Positions 31,993 to 44,287 are shown, counted from the stretch's first letter. The stretch: 64,000 nucleotides of DNA from Adenophora triphylla var. japonica (GCA_022495995.1 JAFEMH010000072.1:806001-870000), one strand, 5' to 3'. Notes: a model not told the origin generated them from the sequence alone. A program made the numbers and translations.

Positions 31993-32758
31993 TATACAAT
32001 TATTAAAAAAAATGTTGTGATAAATGAATTGTTATTGCAAATATAGCAAGTGAGTCTCATTATTCATTTTAATACTAAAACAAACTAAAACACCTTATTA
32101 TAGGTCAGACTAAATAGGAAAAAAAAAAAAAATTATTTCGAAATGGAGGAAGTTTTTTATTTTCTTATCATTTATTTTGAGACGAAATACGAAATAACCA
32201 CTTACATAAACACATCAATAGTGAGAGATGTTAAAAAACAAGGACAAAAGCAATAATTTAATTAATATGTTCATTAATTGATATAAAACCAAGCCATAAT
32301 ATGATGTACATGAACAAAGTTATTGCGAAAAGAAAAGGACTTGCAGCAATTGCAAATTTAATGCAACTCATGGACTTCTCTTGAAAAGACAGAGACAAAA
32401 TTTAATAACAAACTTTTAAATTGCTACTACTAACTAACAAGTAGCTAGACTACCACCGTAATGAGGAAAAACTATTTCCAGGCTTGTTTTTGCTGCTTCC
32501 AGACCAGAAAATTGCATGCCAATTTCCCACCCTCTGCTTCATTTTCTCTGGATTTTCTTTAGCAATCTTTAAACACCAAGAACACAAATTCAAAAACAAG
32601 CATGGAAATAGAAATATTCTCAAATTGAAAACAGAAAAATGACTAGCTTAAGTAATGATTTTAATCAGAATGGGTGATTTTCAAGAAACAGGGGAAGAAA
32701 ATTAGAAGGGGAGATTTCTCGAGCAAAACTGCTAAAGGTTTTGGGTAAATGGGTTTAT
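31993..32758. other. Spacer downstream of the CLE gene
   Basis: AT-rich; the right part (about 32450-32758) is the likely 3' untranslated region of the minus-strand CLE gene. I see no other gene. Confidence 0.5.
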
Positions 32759-33064
32759 TCAATTGTGAAGTGGGTTGGGTCCGGAAGGGACTAATCGCTT
32801 CTCTACGCCGTATCTTGGATCAATTTCGTTGTCAACCGGTGGCGATGGCGGAAAGTGGCGAACATTATGAAGGCGGTGACAAATAGGAGATGGTAATTGA
32901 TGGGGGCAGGAATATTGAGGGCGGCGGTTGATGAAAGAATTTTTTTGCTGCGGCGGAGGGTGGGGGAATTGGGTGGAGGAAGTCAATGTAAGGTGGAGGA
33001 GGAGGAGTATGACTAGGATGAATTGACCGGAAAAGATGGAGGGAAAAGATGAGCACTTCTTCAT
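32759..33064 (-). CDS. CLE: CLE signalling peptide precursor (101 aa)
   Basis: A short intronless gene with the standard CLE layout. Residues 1 to about 31 form a signal peptide (MKKCSS start, then a long Ile/Leu core FILVILLLLHLTL). Residues about 32-78 are a Pro/Ser/His-rich variable region. A conserved acidic lead, EIDPRYGVEK, precedes the C-terminal CLE motif RLVPSGPNPLHN (residues 90-101), which ends exactly at the stop. That 12-residue motif is that of Arabidopsis CLE9/CLE10 as I know it. The precursor is secreted and cut to a 12-13 residue peptide, with hydroxylated prolines, that binds CLAVATA/BAM-type LRR receptor kinases; CLE9/10 act in stomatal lineage and xylem development. A TATA box lies about 70 bp upstream. 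Confidence 0.95.
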   Translation of the reverse strand: MKKCSSFPSIFSGQFILVILLLLHLTLTSSTQFPHPPPQQKNSFINRRPQYSCPHQLPSPICHRLHNVRHFPPSPPVDNEIDPRYGVEKRLVPSGPNPLHN

Positions 33065-33132
33065 TTAGTTTGTTGTGATTTGGAGAGAGTGTGTGGGGAG
33101 AGAGAGGGGGTAGATTGCGAAGTGGGGGTAGA

Positions 33133-33139
33133 ATTTATA
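33133..33139 (-). promoter_or_regulatory. TATA box of the CLE gene
   Basis: TATAAAT on the minus strand, about 70 bp upstream of the ATG at 33064, followed by a purine/pyrimidine-biased (GA)-rich leader on the way to the start. Confidence 0.6.
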
Positions 33140-33272
33140 GGATTGCTGGATTGGTGTATCCAGAACTCTGTTATAACCCCAACAATTGACCTCCCTTAAA
33201 TCATTCCATTAGCAAGGATTTCCTTTTAAAAAAAAATCCATTAGCGAGGATAATATTGTCATTTAATATATA

Positions 33273-33528
33273 CTCCCTCCGTCCCACAAAACTTTACACT
33301 TTTACTGTTGAGAACGGAAAATAAGGAATAATGTTATTAAAGTAGGTGTTGTGAGTGGAAGGAGAGAGAATGAGTGAAGAGAATAGTAAATTTGAAAAGT
33401 GTTGTGAGTATGACAAGTGGGCCCCATGAATAAAGAAGTATTAAAAAATTTCATTTTTAGGAAAATGAAACTTTAAAGTGGGACGCCCAAAATAGTAAAA
33501 GGGGTAATGTTTTATGAGACGGAGGGAG
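33273..33528. mobile_element. Stowaway-like MITE upstream of the CLE gene (256 bp)
   Basis: The ends CTCCCTCCGTCCCACAAAAC and GTTTTATGAGACGGAGGGAG are inverted copies with TA on each side; a (TA)n tract follows on the right. It sits about 135 bp upstream of the CLE TATA box. Confidence 0.86.
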
Positions 33529-33652
33529 TATATATATATATATAATCACATGAACAAGAGCTGATGATGAGAAAAACTCTCCACAATATCCGGAGTCTCA
33601 CCCCTATATTTGAAAATACAATTCAAATAAAAAATGTATCAATGATGAGAAC

Positions 33653-34573
33653 TGATGACGTCAAGATTTACAGGGTCAAGAGCGGTTCAAAGATATCTGA
33701 TTTGATATATTTGATGGTTTGTTGTACCTAGAACACAACACAAATAAGCACCGTTAAGGTCAAAGTTGGATGTTACTCCAACTCAGGCCCTCGAATATGA
33801 GAATAAGAATACTGAGTAAAATAAGGCTTGGAATACCTTGGAGTGTGTGTAAGTGTTTAGGGTTTAGAATAATATGGTTTACTCAATATATTTGGGACTT
33901 ACCTTGCCCAAGGGGACAAAGGTCTTCTATTTATAGGCAATGGAGAGGTGCTTGTTGATATAAGCAATGAGGTCAGCCCTAGGGGGTACTTTGGTATTTG
34001 ACCGCCTCCACGTGTCCGCAGCTAATTGGCCCTGTCAGGGAGGGAGCATTGACTGTCAAGGGGACATGGCTGAAAGGGGCATGAGCCGTGTATATGGCTT
34101 GGTGCATTAAATGAAATAGTAGGCGCCTGTCTGAGCCGCATTGAATGCGTGATGGGGGAGCCGGCAACTTGCATGTCAGAGCCAGTAAGCTAACTTGCTC
34201 AGTAAGGCTTGATATTTACCGGGAGTCTGGTGAGATAACCGGGAGTCACGTATGAGCCCGCGGTCAACATCTTGGGCGCGATCAAAGGTATTTGACGCGG
34301 GCACGGATGGAGCGGTCATACCTTCTGCGGGCACGGACCCAACGGTCATACCACCTGCGAGCACGGACCCAGCGATCATAGAACGTACGGGCACAAACAT
34401 AGCGGTCAGGATAACTCCGGTCTCTGAGATGGATGATGCAGGGAGGAACGCGGTCTTGACCTCAAGGGCCTATTTGCCCGCGGTCTTTACCCCAGCGGTC
34501 TAGGAAATACTACGTCACCAGTTCCTTAGATCAGATCGAGCGTGGGCCCGGTCCAACAGGTACGGACTCATCA
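33653..34573 (-). repeat. 3' LTR of the gypsy element (921 bp)
   Basis: TG...CA ends (TGATGACG...CTCATCA). It contains CTATTTATAGG (TATA box on the minus strand) at about 33928 and four tandem 30 bp units starting GCGGGCACGGA at 34297-34416. It lacks the 165 bp insertion present in the other LTR. Confidence 0.92.
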
Positions 34574-34970
34574 ATGGCCCCTAGCTCCAAGTGTGATTAT
34601 TTATGGTCTGAGCGAGGAGCTACTAGAAGCTCGGTTGGATCAGACCGCTACCTTGGCGAGCACCAGTGTTAGCGTTTTTTGTTGGTTGTTGCTTTGCCCT
34701 CTGGGCTTATAGGCACATTCGGGAGGCACCAGTGGGAGACACGTGGCCCCTTGCATGCTCTGCCTCCCGGTTTGCAAGTGGTCCCCTTGGTATATGAAAA
34801 GACAGCGCATGTCAGGCACGGAGTGCACGTGTCAGTCATCCAAGGGGTGCCATAAATGCAAAATGGGAATTTTTTGAATTTTCAAACGTTTGGAGATGGT
34901 TCATGGTTCGAGGAGTGGTTTGTGGGCTAATTAATACGGGTTAAACGGGTTAACCCGTATATGTAGGCCT

Positions 34971-34978
34971 TATAAATA
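34971..34978 (+). promoter_or_regulatory. TATA box of the antisense accessory gene
   Basis: TATAAATA on the + strand, about 190 bp before the ATG at 35161 and after a perfect ACGGGTTAACCCGT palindrome at about 34945-34958. It is internal to the element and opposite to its gag-pol transcription, so it would drive the antisense gene independently of the LTR. Confidence 0.55.
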
Positions 34979-35160
34979 CCAAACCCTTAAACCTCAAACC
35001 CTTTTTATCGTCTTCAAACCTTCAAAGAGCTTTAGAGAGAGAATTCTTGCTGCGAATCTGTGTTTGCGTCTTGCTTCGAATCCCTTCCTCAAGTTTTTCC
35101 TTCGTAAGTATTTTGGGTGTTTCTTCTTCATCTCTTTCTGTTTCTTTTTCTGGGATTTAA

Positions 35161-38100
35161 ATGACAACTCGTGAGTTTGGACCCCACCGTCCTAGGGAAC
35201 TAGGGGATGGAACCACCCCAGATTACTTTGTCGTTTGTAAACGGACAGGGGGGATATTTAGGAAGGTAGCCCTGGGGTGGCTAAGACTGTCCCTCCACTG
35301 TTTTTTGTATTTTTGTGAGAAGTCTCAATGGGGGCCGTTTGTCCCACCCCGATTGTGGGAGGCCAAGAGAGAATATTTGTTGAACCGTGACGTACTGGTG
35401 TTGGGAGATACGAGTAGGTTAAGAAATTTTGTTATGGGGGTTTTGTGCAGGTTTCCCCGTGAGAGAGATTCGGCTCTGAACGCCGTTGAACTTGTGAGGA
35501 GAGCAATTCGTGTCCCTGACGAGGTAACCGAATGGGAAAAGTGTGAACTGATGGACCCCGATCAAGTTAATGAGACGCGGGCACAGGATTTCGGGGATCT
35601 GTCTGATGCCTTGGACGTTCTCCCCTTGAGGACAATTTTTCCCAATGTGCCCGCGGCCCCTAGGATGCCCGCGGCCCCTGAGCCGGAGAGGATTGAACTA
35701 AGTAGCAGTGAGGAGCTTGATCCTCTGAACTTTGAGGTGACCGGAGGCGGGGAGGATGGAACTGAGGTGACCTCTGCCCGCGGTGATGCTACCGGTCTCT
35801 TTGGCTCGACGAGCTCGAAGACCGAGGAGGATGACCGCGAGGAGGAGGATAGGAGGGCTACGGGGACCTCTAGGAAGGCTACTGATACCACTAAAATTGT
35901 TGATGCTTTTGAGGACTCTGACTCCGAGGAGGAGATTGTTGTGGTTCCTGCCCGGAATAAAGGCAAGAGGCCAGTTGCTGAGGTGAATCCTGGTCGTGGC
36001 CGCTCGAAAAAAGCCAAGAAAGTGGCTACCATTGACTGGGAGGAGGAGATATATGAGATTTACAATGTTGACCGTAATGCCTTCCGTGTCCGCACCCTGG
36101 ACCATGTTCAGATAAAGGGAAAAGACAAGTTGCGTCCAGAAACCATAGCTGATGTCCGCGAGGACAATAGGGCCTGCATTTTTTACGGTGCCCAATTTGA
36201 GAATGGCCTGAGGCTGCCCCTGGACCCCTTCTTTTACTTTTTCCTGGAGTTCAATAGCTGCCTGCCCATGCACCTGACTCCCAATGCCGTTAGGGCTCTT
36301 GTCTCCTTCATAGCGGTTTGCAGATTCCTGGGCTATGAACCTACCCTTGCCGGGCTTTATGCTTATTACCGTAACCGCATCACCATGGCAATCTGAGCCT
36401 GAAGGCCAAGAATTACTCTGTCCGGACCTTCTCTCCTCCCTCAAACAAATTTGACCAGTGGAACCAGAGGGACATTCTGGTCATAGAGTCTAGGTTTGGA
36501 TGACCCTTCTCAAAATCTTCGAATCCAGTCCCGATGAAGGTGTCCGCCAAAAATTATCCGGAACCAACTCCCTCCGAAAATCTGCGCTTTGCCTTGGAGA
36601 GGCACCTGGCCAACTATCTAGACAGCGGGGAGGAGCCTGTTTATGATGTGGGTTCCATCATTGAGTCTGAGCCCCTATTGATCTACTCGGGGTGGCTCGC
36701 AGTGAGGCGCCCACATGCCCCCGCAGTAGAAATAGAGCCCATGCCCGCGACCACGATTGGAGGGTGCACGAGCACTACCGCTTGAGGCCGATTGTAGGAC
36801 CTGTATGCTGGGCGCTGAATGCGAGCCTCCAGAACTGATTGGTCTCTGACTCCTTATAAAACTGTTTGTAAATTTATCTTGCCTTTGATTTTTTCGAACT
36901 GCTTCCTAACCAATTTTCTGTTTTCTTTCAGAGTAGACCCCGAAGAGTATAACTTCTGATGGCCCCTCTAAGTGCCGCTCAGATGAAGGCCAGGAACCAG
37001 AAGGCCAATAAGGAAGCTGCCGCGAGGAGGCAAGCTGAAATGGCTGGGGTAGCGGGCAAGGATAAAGGTGTGCCCGTTGTCAGCAGGAAGACTGGGGAGC
37101 CTCTGACCAGCTCCAGCTCTATCCCTACCACTGGGAATCTGCCTCCACCCCCCAAGGGTCCTCCTCCTGCCCATGCTCTCCGCGCGTCCTCTCCTGGTCG
37201 CACCATTTCCTCCGGGCATAACCAAGAGCCCAGGAAGAGGACGAAGAGGGATGGAGACTTGGGGCACAGAGAGAGGGGCTCCAAGCTTTAGAAAATTGGG
37301 GATGCACCCCTCCAAGCCGCCACTGCCAGCGCCGCGGTCTCATCCACTTCTCCCCCCGTAGGGGGTTAATCTGCTCGGTCTCTTACCCGGTGGCCCCCCT
37401 GACCACTCGCGAGGAGACACTGGCCCTCAGGAAGAAGCTCTCTGCGGTGCCTGCTGTGACCGGGGTGGACATGTATGCCCGAAATGCCAACAACTCCTCA
37501 GTGGGGATCGGGCTGGTGAACCGCCTCTACTCTCCGGACTTCTACCAGAACGTAGTTGTCAAGGAGAATGCCTCTGCCTTGGTCGGGGATATAGGCCTTG
37601 CCCTTACTGAGGTTGGAACTTTTCTTCCCTTTTTCCCTTAACCATTCCTCCTTCTGAATTTTCTAACTCTCGATCTCTCCTCGCAGGCGGGCAACAAGGC
37701 AATGAGGTTGCAGGAGTGCTGCGACGATTTGGCCGCCGAGGTGGATGAGAAAGCCAAGATCCTGGCGGTCAAACTTCGCGAGCAGGGAGAGCTGGAGGAG
37801 AAGGTTCAGACCCTGAACTCCCTCCTTGAAGACAAGGAGAAAACCCTCTCCACCAAGGAGGCTGATCTGAAGGGTTTTCAGGAGAGGTTGACGGAGGTGG
37901 AGGAGATCTTGAGGAAAGCTAAGGGGGAGATGGATGAGCTCCGGGGTAAGAGAGCGGAGTGGGAGCCAAGGAATGCCGAGCTGTGCAAAAGGCTGGAGGC
38001 ATCCAAAACCACCATCTCTACTCTGGAGGCCAAAGTTGATGAAATCTCCGAGCAGCTGCTCCCCCTTAAGCAGTTTCAGTTGGAGAGGGATGCGCAACTG

Positions 38101-38673
38101 CTCGCGGCTCGGAAGGAGGCTGTAGAGGAGTACAAAAACTTTGAAGAATTCAAGACCTGGCTGAATGATGAGAACCTGGCTCAGTACGAGGCCGGTGTCC
38201 GAACACAGATCCGAAACTTCGCGGCCACGGGCAAATTCTCCGTGCAGCAGTTGGCCGTGATCGGCTCACTGGTTGCTACTGGCGTGGAGTGCCTGCCCGG
38301 GCATGCGTTAGTTCCCTTGTCCGAGGATGAGGTCAAGGGTTTGGAGCTGGCCGCAGCGGCCTCCTTGCCTCCTGTGGCAGAAGTAACTGCCCTTGGCCTG
38401 ATCGCTGAGGTGGATGCCCTGAGGTTCGGGGACGAGGCGCTACCTTTGGGGGATGCCCTTGCTCGCGTTCTTCCCCATGGGCCTGCTATAGGTGATCTTT
38501 TTCCTCAGCGGGCAGCTCCAACTCCGGTCTCCGCTGAGCCCTCGTCTGATCCTATCACAGACCTTCTTGTGAACCGTCTTCCTTCACCTACCCCAACTTC
38601 AGAAGCGGGCACAGGGGGTGCGGCCACATATATGGTCACCGAAGACCCCAAGGACCAAGCTCCTTCAGTTTAG
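35161..38673 (+). pseudogene. Antisense accessory gene of the gypsy element ('putative gypsy-type transposon' domain plus coiled coil)
   Basis: The gene runs against gag-pol. The first exon (35161 to about 36389) has a start rich in Trp/Arg, an acidic Ser-rich linker (residues about 170-290), and then LRLPLDPFFYFFLEF and LTPNAVRALVSFIAVCRFLGY, the hallmark of the plant 'putative gypsy type transposon' domain (PF04195-like). Downstream pieces are 36534-36785, about 36932-37291, 37390-37611 and 37687-38673. The last intron (37612-37686, GT-AG) joins the two final exons in phase 0 (ALTE/AGNKAM). The last exon is a long coiled coil (residues KAKILAVKLREQGELEEKV and on). Breaks: a frame change near 36387, TGA near 36500, a lesion near 36957 and TAG near 37289. 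Function unknown; nucleic-acid or protein scaffold is a guess. Confidence 0.72.
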
Positions 38674-39793
38674 GATTTTTGCTTTTTCTCTTGTTGTAAT
38701 AGATGGTAGGACCCTTGTAATTATTTTTGTAATCAATTGAAGCATTTTTCTTAATTTTTCTCTTAATTGTTTGTCCTCGTAGGCTGTTTTAAGTGTTAGC
38801 AATATTTGAGTACCTTAGTACTTGCATTCTTGCCCTTACTTTTTCCAGCGTTTTTTGACTAACAACTAAGTTTTATACTCTCCTTCTGCGGTCAAAAGCT
38901 TAATAGGCCCTTTGCCCGCATTTTTTGAGTTTTCCTAACTCTTTAATCAAAACCCCTTGGGCTTTTTGTGAGAGTCAGCCCTATTTTTCTGTGACCGCGT
39001 TTGTTTAGCCTTATGGCAAACTTTGAGGCCTTAACCCCGGTTGTCTGTTTGGCTTTGTTAAACTTGTTTGATCACTCTCATCCATTTACACTTATTCCCA
39101 GCCTTGCGAGCTGTGATGCAAGTCAAAAGCAGCCAAGGCAAGCTACTTTCATAGGGCATGTAGAGGGTGGCCGTGAGGCTATATTCTACTCAACAGTGGG
39201 TAGGAGCATATTTAGCATAGAGGCCCTTTAACCCACCGGCATCTGTATCCCCTTATTAGAGGTTCACGCTTTTTGACCCTTTATTCAAAACCCCTTGGAG
39301 TTTTTAGTGAGGGTCTTGTGGCGATCAGGTAAACGGGCTTATATGTAGGCCTTTGTTACATACAGGCATGCGAGTAACGGCCCTAACGAAGGCCTTCGCG
39401 CAATTAGTGGGTCCGGACTTCAGGTCATTGTCCCCACTAGAATCCGTAGGTATGGACGTAATGGCCTTTGTACCTACGTTCATCTATATCCACTTTTTCT
39501 TGGTGGTGTCACGCGGGCAGGACGGAGTATCCTCCCCGCGATCGAGTACGGGCTTAATGGCCTTTGTACCCATATAGGCTTGCGGATCTTAATGGATCTT
39601 TGCGCATCAGTGGGTAGGAGCTCATATGTTGGCTCTTGAACCCACTGGCATCCGCTTGCGGGCATCCACCCTAGCTCTTGAGGCTGGTGGGGATGGAGTT
39701 TATAACAATTTTGCACGAAAATTTGAATTTGATAGCAACTTCTCTCTTTACATATATATAGGGGCCCATACTCCCTCAAAAATTACTATGATT
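38674..39793. other. Untranslated stretch between antisense gene and integrase end
   Basis: The antisense gene (+) and the integrase (-) converge here tail to tail. The small frames in it show no family resemblance. It presumably holds the 3' end of the antisense transcript; an AT-rich stretch with TTGTAATCAATTG lies at about 38720. Confidence 0.5.
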
Positions 39794-41344
39794 TCAAAAG
39801 AAGTACTTTCTGAGGTGATCGCTATTCCAAGTGTGTTTGAGGTCTTTTCCTTCCTTTGTTCGCAATATGTAGGTGCCCTCTTTGATTATTTTGGTGACCT
39901 CATATGGACCCTCCCATTTCGAGGACAGTTTGTTGAAATCAGGTTGGGTCCCTTGGACCTCCACCTTTCTGAGTACCCAATCTCCAACTGAGAAACTCCT
40001 CCTATTTACTCTTTTATCGTGGTGCCTCTTCGCCTTCTGCTTGTAGTTCACCATTTTTTCAGATGCCCGCATTCTCTTTCCTTCGAGATCGTCCAGGTCA
40101 CACCTTCTGTTTGCCTCGTTTTGAGACTCATCGAAGTATGTGACTCTGTACGAGGGTAGGGCAACCTCAACTGGAGCCATTGTCTCTGACCCATATGTGA
40201 GCGAGAAAGGAGTTTCTCCTGTAGAATTTCTTATAGTGGTGCGGACAACCCACAATGCGATCTGGAGTTTGTCCAACCATCGTCCTCCTCGTCCCTCCAA
40301 GTTTTTCTTTAGGGCGGTCAGGACTAGCTTGTTCGCGGCCTCATCCTAGCCGTTTCCTTGAGGATAGGCAACTGCGGACTGACGGTGCTGCACCTTCATT
40401 CTCACACATTCAGCGGTGAATTTTGCGGAGAATTGGGTCCCATTGTCTGAAACTATTGCTCGGAGAACCCCAAATCGGCAATAGATGTGATCGCGGACAA
40501 AATTGATGGTATTCTCCTCGGAGATAGTGGCTAAGCCCTTGGCCTCTGTCCACTTGGTAAAATAATCCACGGCCACAACGGCATACTTAATGTTCCCTCG
40601 AGCAGTTGGGAATGGTCCAATGAGATCAATCCCCCACGTATCAAATGGCCACGATGGTACAACCAAAGTTTGCTCTGTTGATGGTAGTCTAGGGATGTCC
40701 GCAAATCTCTGGCACTTATCACATTTCCTCACATACTCCTGCGCATCCCTTCTCATTGTGGGCCAAAAGAATCCTTGGAATTTGATCTTGTCTGAGAGGG
40801 TGCGAGCACCAGGATGTCCGCCACAAACTCCCTCATGAACCTCATAGAGTAAGTTGGTGACCATGTGAGTTTTGACACATCTGAGCAAAGGCTTGGTGAA
40901 TGACCGTCGAAAAAGTACCCCATCGAGGACGAGGTATTTCGCGGACACCGTTCTAATGGTCCTAGCCCTTGCTGGATCCTCGGGGAGGGTCTGCTTCTCG
41001 ATGTAATCCTTGATTTCATCTACCCAATCCCTTACTTGATCCTCAATATTGTTTATCTGAATCCGATCTATAGCAGGTCTCTCCGTGAATTCAATCTGGC
41101 AATCTGTCTCTAAGTCAACAATCTCTTGATCGGTTATTCTGGAGAGGAGGTCTGCTTCCACATTATCCTCTCTCATGACTTGGTTCAGCTCATAGTAGGT
41201 AAAATTTTTGATGAGGGTTTTTGCAAGACCGCAGTACTGAGTTAGCACTGGGTTGATAGTATCATACTCCCCCTTAATTTGATTAACTATGAGCTGAGAG
41301 TCACTGTTGATCTCAATATTCTGAACTTCTAAGTCTCTTGCCAA
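39794..41344 (-). pseudogene. Gypsy second RNase H end and integrase (one nonsense codon)
   Basis: From 41344 leftward: the end of the archaeal-type RNase H (NSDSQLIVNQIKGEY, then REDNVEADLLSRI), the integrase H2C2 zinc finger (H..H..CDKCQRF, about 40790-40680), and the DDE core with WGIDLIGPF, VSDNGTQF and the downstream glutamate region. A TAG replaces a sense codon, probably Gln, at about 40345, followed in the same frame by a further 168 codons including SVGDWVLRKV and GPYEV, the C-terminal integrase domain. At 41342-41344 a TAA separates this frame from the RNase H above. No chromodomain is visible. Confidence 0.88.
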
Positions 41345-41878
41345 TTACATGCCCGCTATAATCACCTCATACTCAGCCTGATTGTTTGATGCCTCGAACT
41401 TGAATCTCAAGGCCCTTTTGAACTTCTCTCCGCAGGGTGCGATCAGGAGTATGCCCGCTCCACTAATTAACCTGCTCGCAGAGCCGTCCACGTATAGAGT
41501 CCACACTTCTTCTGGACGCTCCTTTGGATGTATAATTTCAGTGTTCGAGCTACTTGGGGCTTCCTCTGATTCTGCCCGCTTTCTTTTCCCAAGGTCGCTG
41601 TCCGCCAATTTGAATGATGATTCTACTATAAAATCAGCTAAGGCCTGCGCTTTGATTGTCTTTCTCGGGGAGTAGGTGATTTGGAACTCAGTGAGCTCGA
41701 TAGACCAAGCTAGCATTCTCCCCGAGGACTCTGGTTTGTGTAAAACTTTTCTAAGCGGGGCCTCAGTGAGTACAGTAATAGGGTGTGCAGAAAAGTAAGC
41801 TCTTAATTTTCGAGCAGATACAAGCAAGGCGTAAGCTAACTTCTCTATATTAAGATAACGCCCTTCTACGGCGGACAA
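41345..41878 (-). pseudogene. Gypsy RNase H region (RT-linked plus start of second RNase H)
   Basis: The first part (SARKLRAYFSAHPITVLTE...) is the end of the reverse-transcriptase-linked RNase H. After a linker comes WTLYVDGSASRLISGAGIL with EASNNQAEYE, the start and catalytic Glu of a second, archaeal-type RNase H. Two RNase H domains in series are a mark of Tat-group elements. The stop after AGM interrupts the second domain; its remainder continues at 41341 leftward. Confidence 0.85.
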
Positions 41879-41925
41879 TGCCTTAGATACATAATAAACT
41901 GGTTTTTGGGAGTTATTCTCCTCCC

Positions 41926-43239
41926 TTACAAGAACGGCGGCCTTTGCGGATCGATGCTTGCTAAAAACAGAAAAAGTTCTTCCCCGGGCACCGGGCTGCT
42001 GAGAAGAGGTGGCTGCCTGAGGTACGCCTTGACTTTTTCAAAATCTTGATGGAACTCTTGACTCCATGCAAATTCATCAGCTCCCTTCCCCCCTTTTAGA
42101 GTTTTGAAGAAGGGGAGGCATCTCTCTGCTGACCGCGAGATGAAGCGACCAAGTGCGGTGATGCGACCATTGAGTTTTTGTACATCCTTCACGCAGGCAG
42201 GAGGTTTCATGTACAACAACGCTTGGATTTTTTCTGGGTTAGCCTCTATTCCTCGCTGGTTGACCATGAATCCAAGGAACTTGCCCGCCTTTACCCCAAA
42301 TGCACATTTTAGGGGATTTAGTTTCATGTTGTTGCGGCGCAAGTTTTTGAAGGTTTCCTCCACGTCGAGCTCGTGGGAGTTTTCCTTGGTCTTTATAACC
42401 ATGTCATCAATATATGCCCCAAGGTTTCTGCCTAGTTGGTTCTTGAAGACCAGATTGACCATTCTTTGATAGGTGGCTCCTGCATTTTTTAGCCCGAAAG
42501 GCATCATTGTGTAACAATAAGTCTTGCCCGCAGCGATGAAAGCAACGGAGCGGACATCTTCAGGAGCCATTTGGATCTGATGGTAGCCGGAGTATGCATC
42601 AATGAAGCTCAATACTCTATGGTCGGCTATAGAATCCACCAATCTGTCTATGCGAGGAAGAGGGAAGCAGTCTTTGGGGCATGCCTTGTTGAGATACGTG
42701 AAATCAACACACATTCTCCACCTGCCGTTGGATTTTTTGACCATCACCACATTGGCCAGCCATTTTGGGTAGGTAATTTCCTTTATTATCCCCGATTTGA
42801 GCAATTTTTCCACCTCTTCCTTGATCGCGATCTCTTTCTCCGGGGAGAAATATCTTGACTTTTGATGAATGTTCTTGAAGGATGGGTCATCATTGATTTT
42901 ATGGAGGATCACGTCCTCGCTGATTCCTTGCATATCCTCCACCCTCCAAGCGAACACATCACAATTTGCTCTAAGGAACCCGATGAGTATCCTTCTCTCC
43001 TCGCAGTGAATTTCCAGCCCAACCTTAACAGTTTGCTCAGGGAAGTGGGAGTTTATTACCACCTCCTCGAGCTCGTCGTTAGGTTGGAGATCGCTGATCT
43101 CACGATTGTGCAAGGAGTCAATGATAATAGTTTGGGGGTTGACCTGAGCTCCGGTCAGTGCTACCATGGAGTATATGGTCTCACGGTCCATTGTTCCCTC
43201 AATTCCTCGGTCAATGTAACCTCCCTCAATTGGGGCCAA
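41926..43239 (-). pseudogene. Gypsy reverse transcriptase
   Basis: The minus-strand frame carries a full RT: YPKWLANVVMVKKSNGRWRM, then FIDAYSGYHQ with the motif A Asp, PFGLKNAGATYQ, and YIDDMVIK, the catalytic Asp pair. These residues are intact. The frame ends prematurely near 41926: the sequence continues into RNase H in another frame from about 41970. A break near 43240-43273 separates it from the protease region. The ATG at 43239 is not a natural start. Confidence 0.9.
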
Positions 43240-43273
43240 CTATTTTGATTTTCTGCTCGTCTTGAGCTCCACG

Positions 43274-44272
43274 TTAGTGGTATGGAAAGAAAGCATGCCA
43301 ATTGGAACGGGTGGCGGCACAAGTGCTAGGGCCTGGCTTCTCCGGTTTGTCCTCGCCCTCTATCTGCGGGCAGGATGTCTGGCCTTTATTTGCTTTTCTC
43401 TTTTCCTCGAGTGCTGGAAGGAATCTCCCGGGCTGGTTCTTGATGGTAGCAACCCCGCCCGGGGTGTTAAATTTCACCCTTTGGTGGGGGACGGAAGCAA
43501 CTATTCCCAATTCGGCCTGAGCAGTTACGCCGAGAATGGCATTGTATTGGGAAGGAAGATCGACCACCATAAATGTTATCTTGGCCATCTTCTGCATGGG
43601 CTTTTCCCCAATAGTTACTTCAAACACGATCATCCCCTTTACCCCCACGGCGTGGTTTGTGAACCCCTCAAGCATGCCCGCATAAGGAGCGAGATGAGCC
43701 TCGGTCATTCTCATGCCTATCAAGGTATGATAGTAGAGTATGTCCCTGGGCGCCCCTGTATCAACCAAAACTCGGTGTATGTTGGCCCGGTTGATCCTCA
43801 TATGGAGAGTTAGGGGCTGAGTAGAGTGAAATAAGGAGGAGGCAAGTTCACTCCTCTTGAACCCTATTTCTTGCTCTTCCTTCGGAGTCATTGCGGGGAT
43901 GGAGAACACCTTCTCCAACGTTCGAATCTGAAGGGAGAGCTGTTTGTTGGAGGGAGGCTCCTCGCCAATAAAATTAATGTCATAATCCCCCAAATCATCA
44001 TCATAGTGGTCTCTCTCATTCCTCTCCGGGCCACGCGTGTTTCGTGCCCGCTGTTGATTATTATTATTGGGGGCATTGTTGTTTCCTTTAACCCATTTGG
44101 TTAGCTCCCCGTCATTGATTTTTTGTTGGATTATTCGCTTCAGCTGGAAGCAGTCCTCAGTCCCGTGCCCGTGGTCGTTATGATACTCACAGAACTTAGC
44201 CCTACTCCTCTCATTTGGTTTTCGAAGCATTGGGGGAGGAGGAGGAAAGTCTGAGGCTCTCATGATTACCAC
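43274..44272 (-). pseudogene. Gypsy gag C-terminus and aspartic protease
   Basis: FCEYHNDHGHGTEDC (about 44190) is the zinc-binding gag tail of this gypsy group. It is followed by an Asn-rich linker and an aspartic protease with LVDTGAPRDILYY as active site. The protease would mature the Gag-Pol polyprotein. Frame stops on both sides cut it off from gag and RT. Confidence 0.85.
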
Positions 44273-44287
44273 CCTTGGCTCGGTGAA

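Noticed and set aside
34252..34503. 83-codon frames in both gypsy LTRs (also 46598-46849)
   Set aside because: They are translations of the tandem 30 bp LTR units; present in both LTRs because LTRs are copies, not because of coding function.
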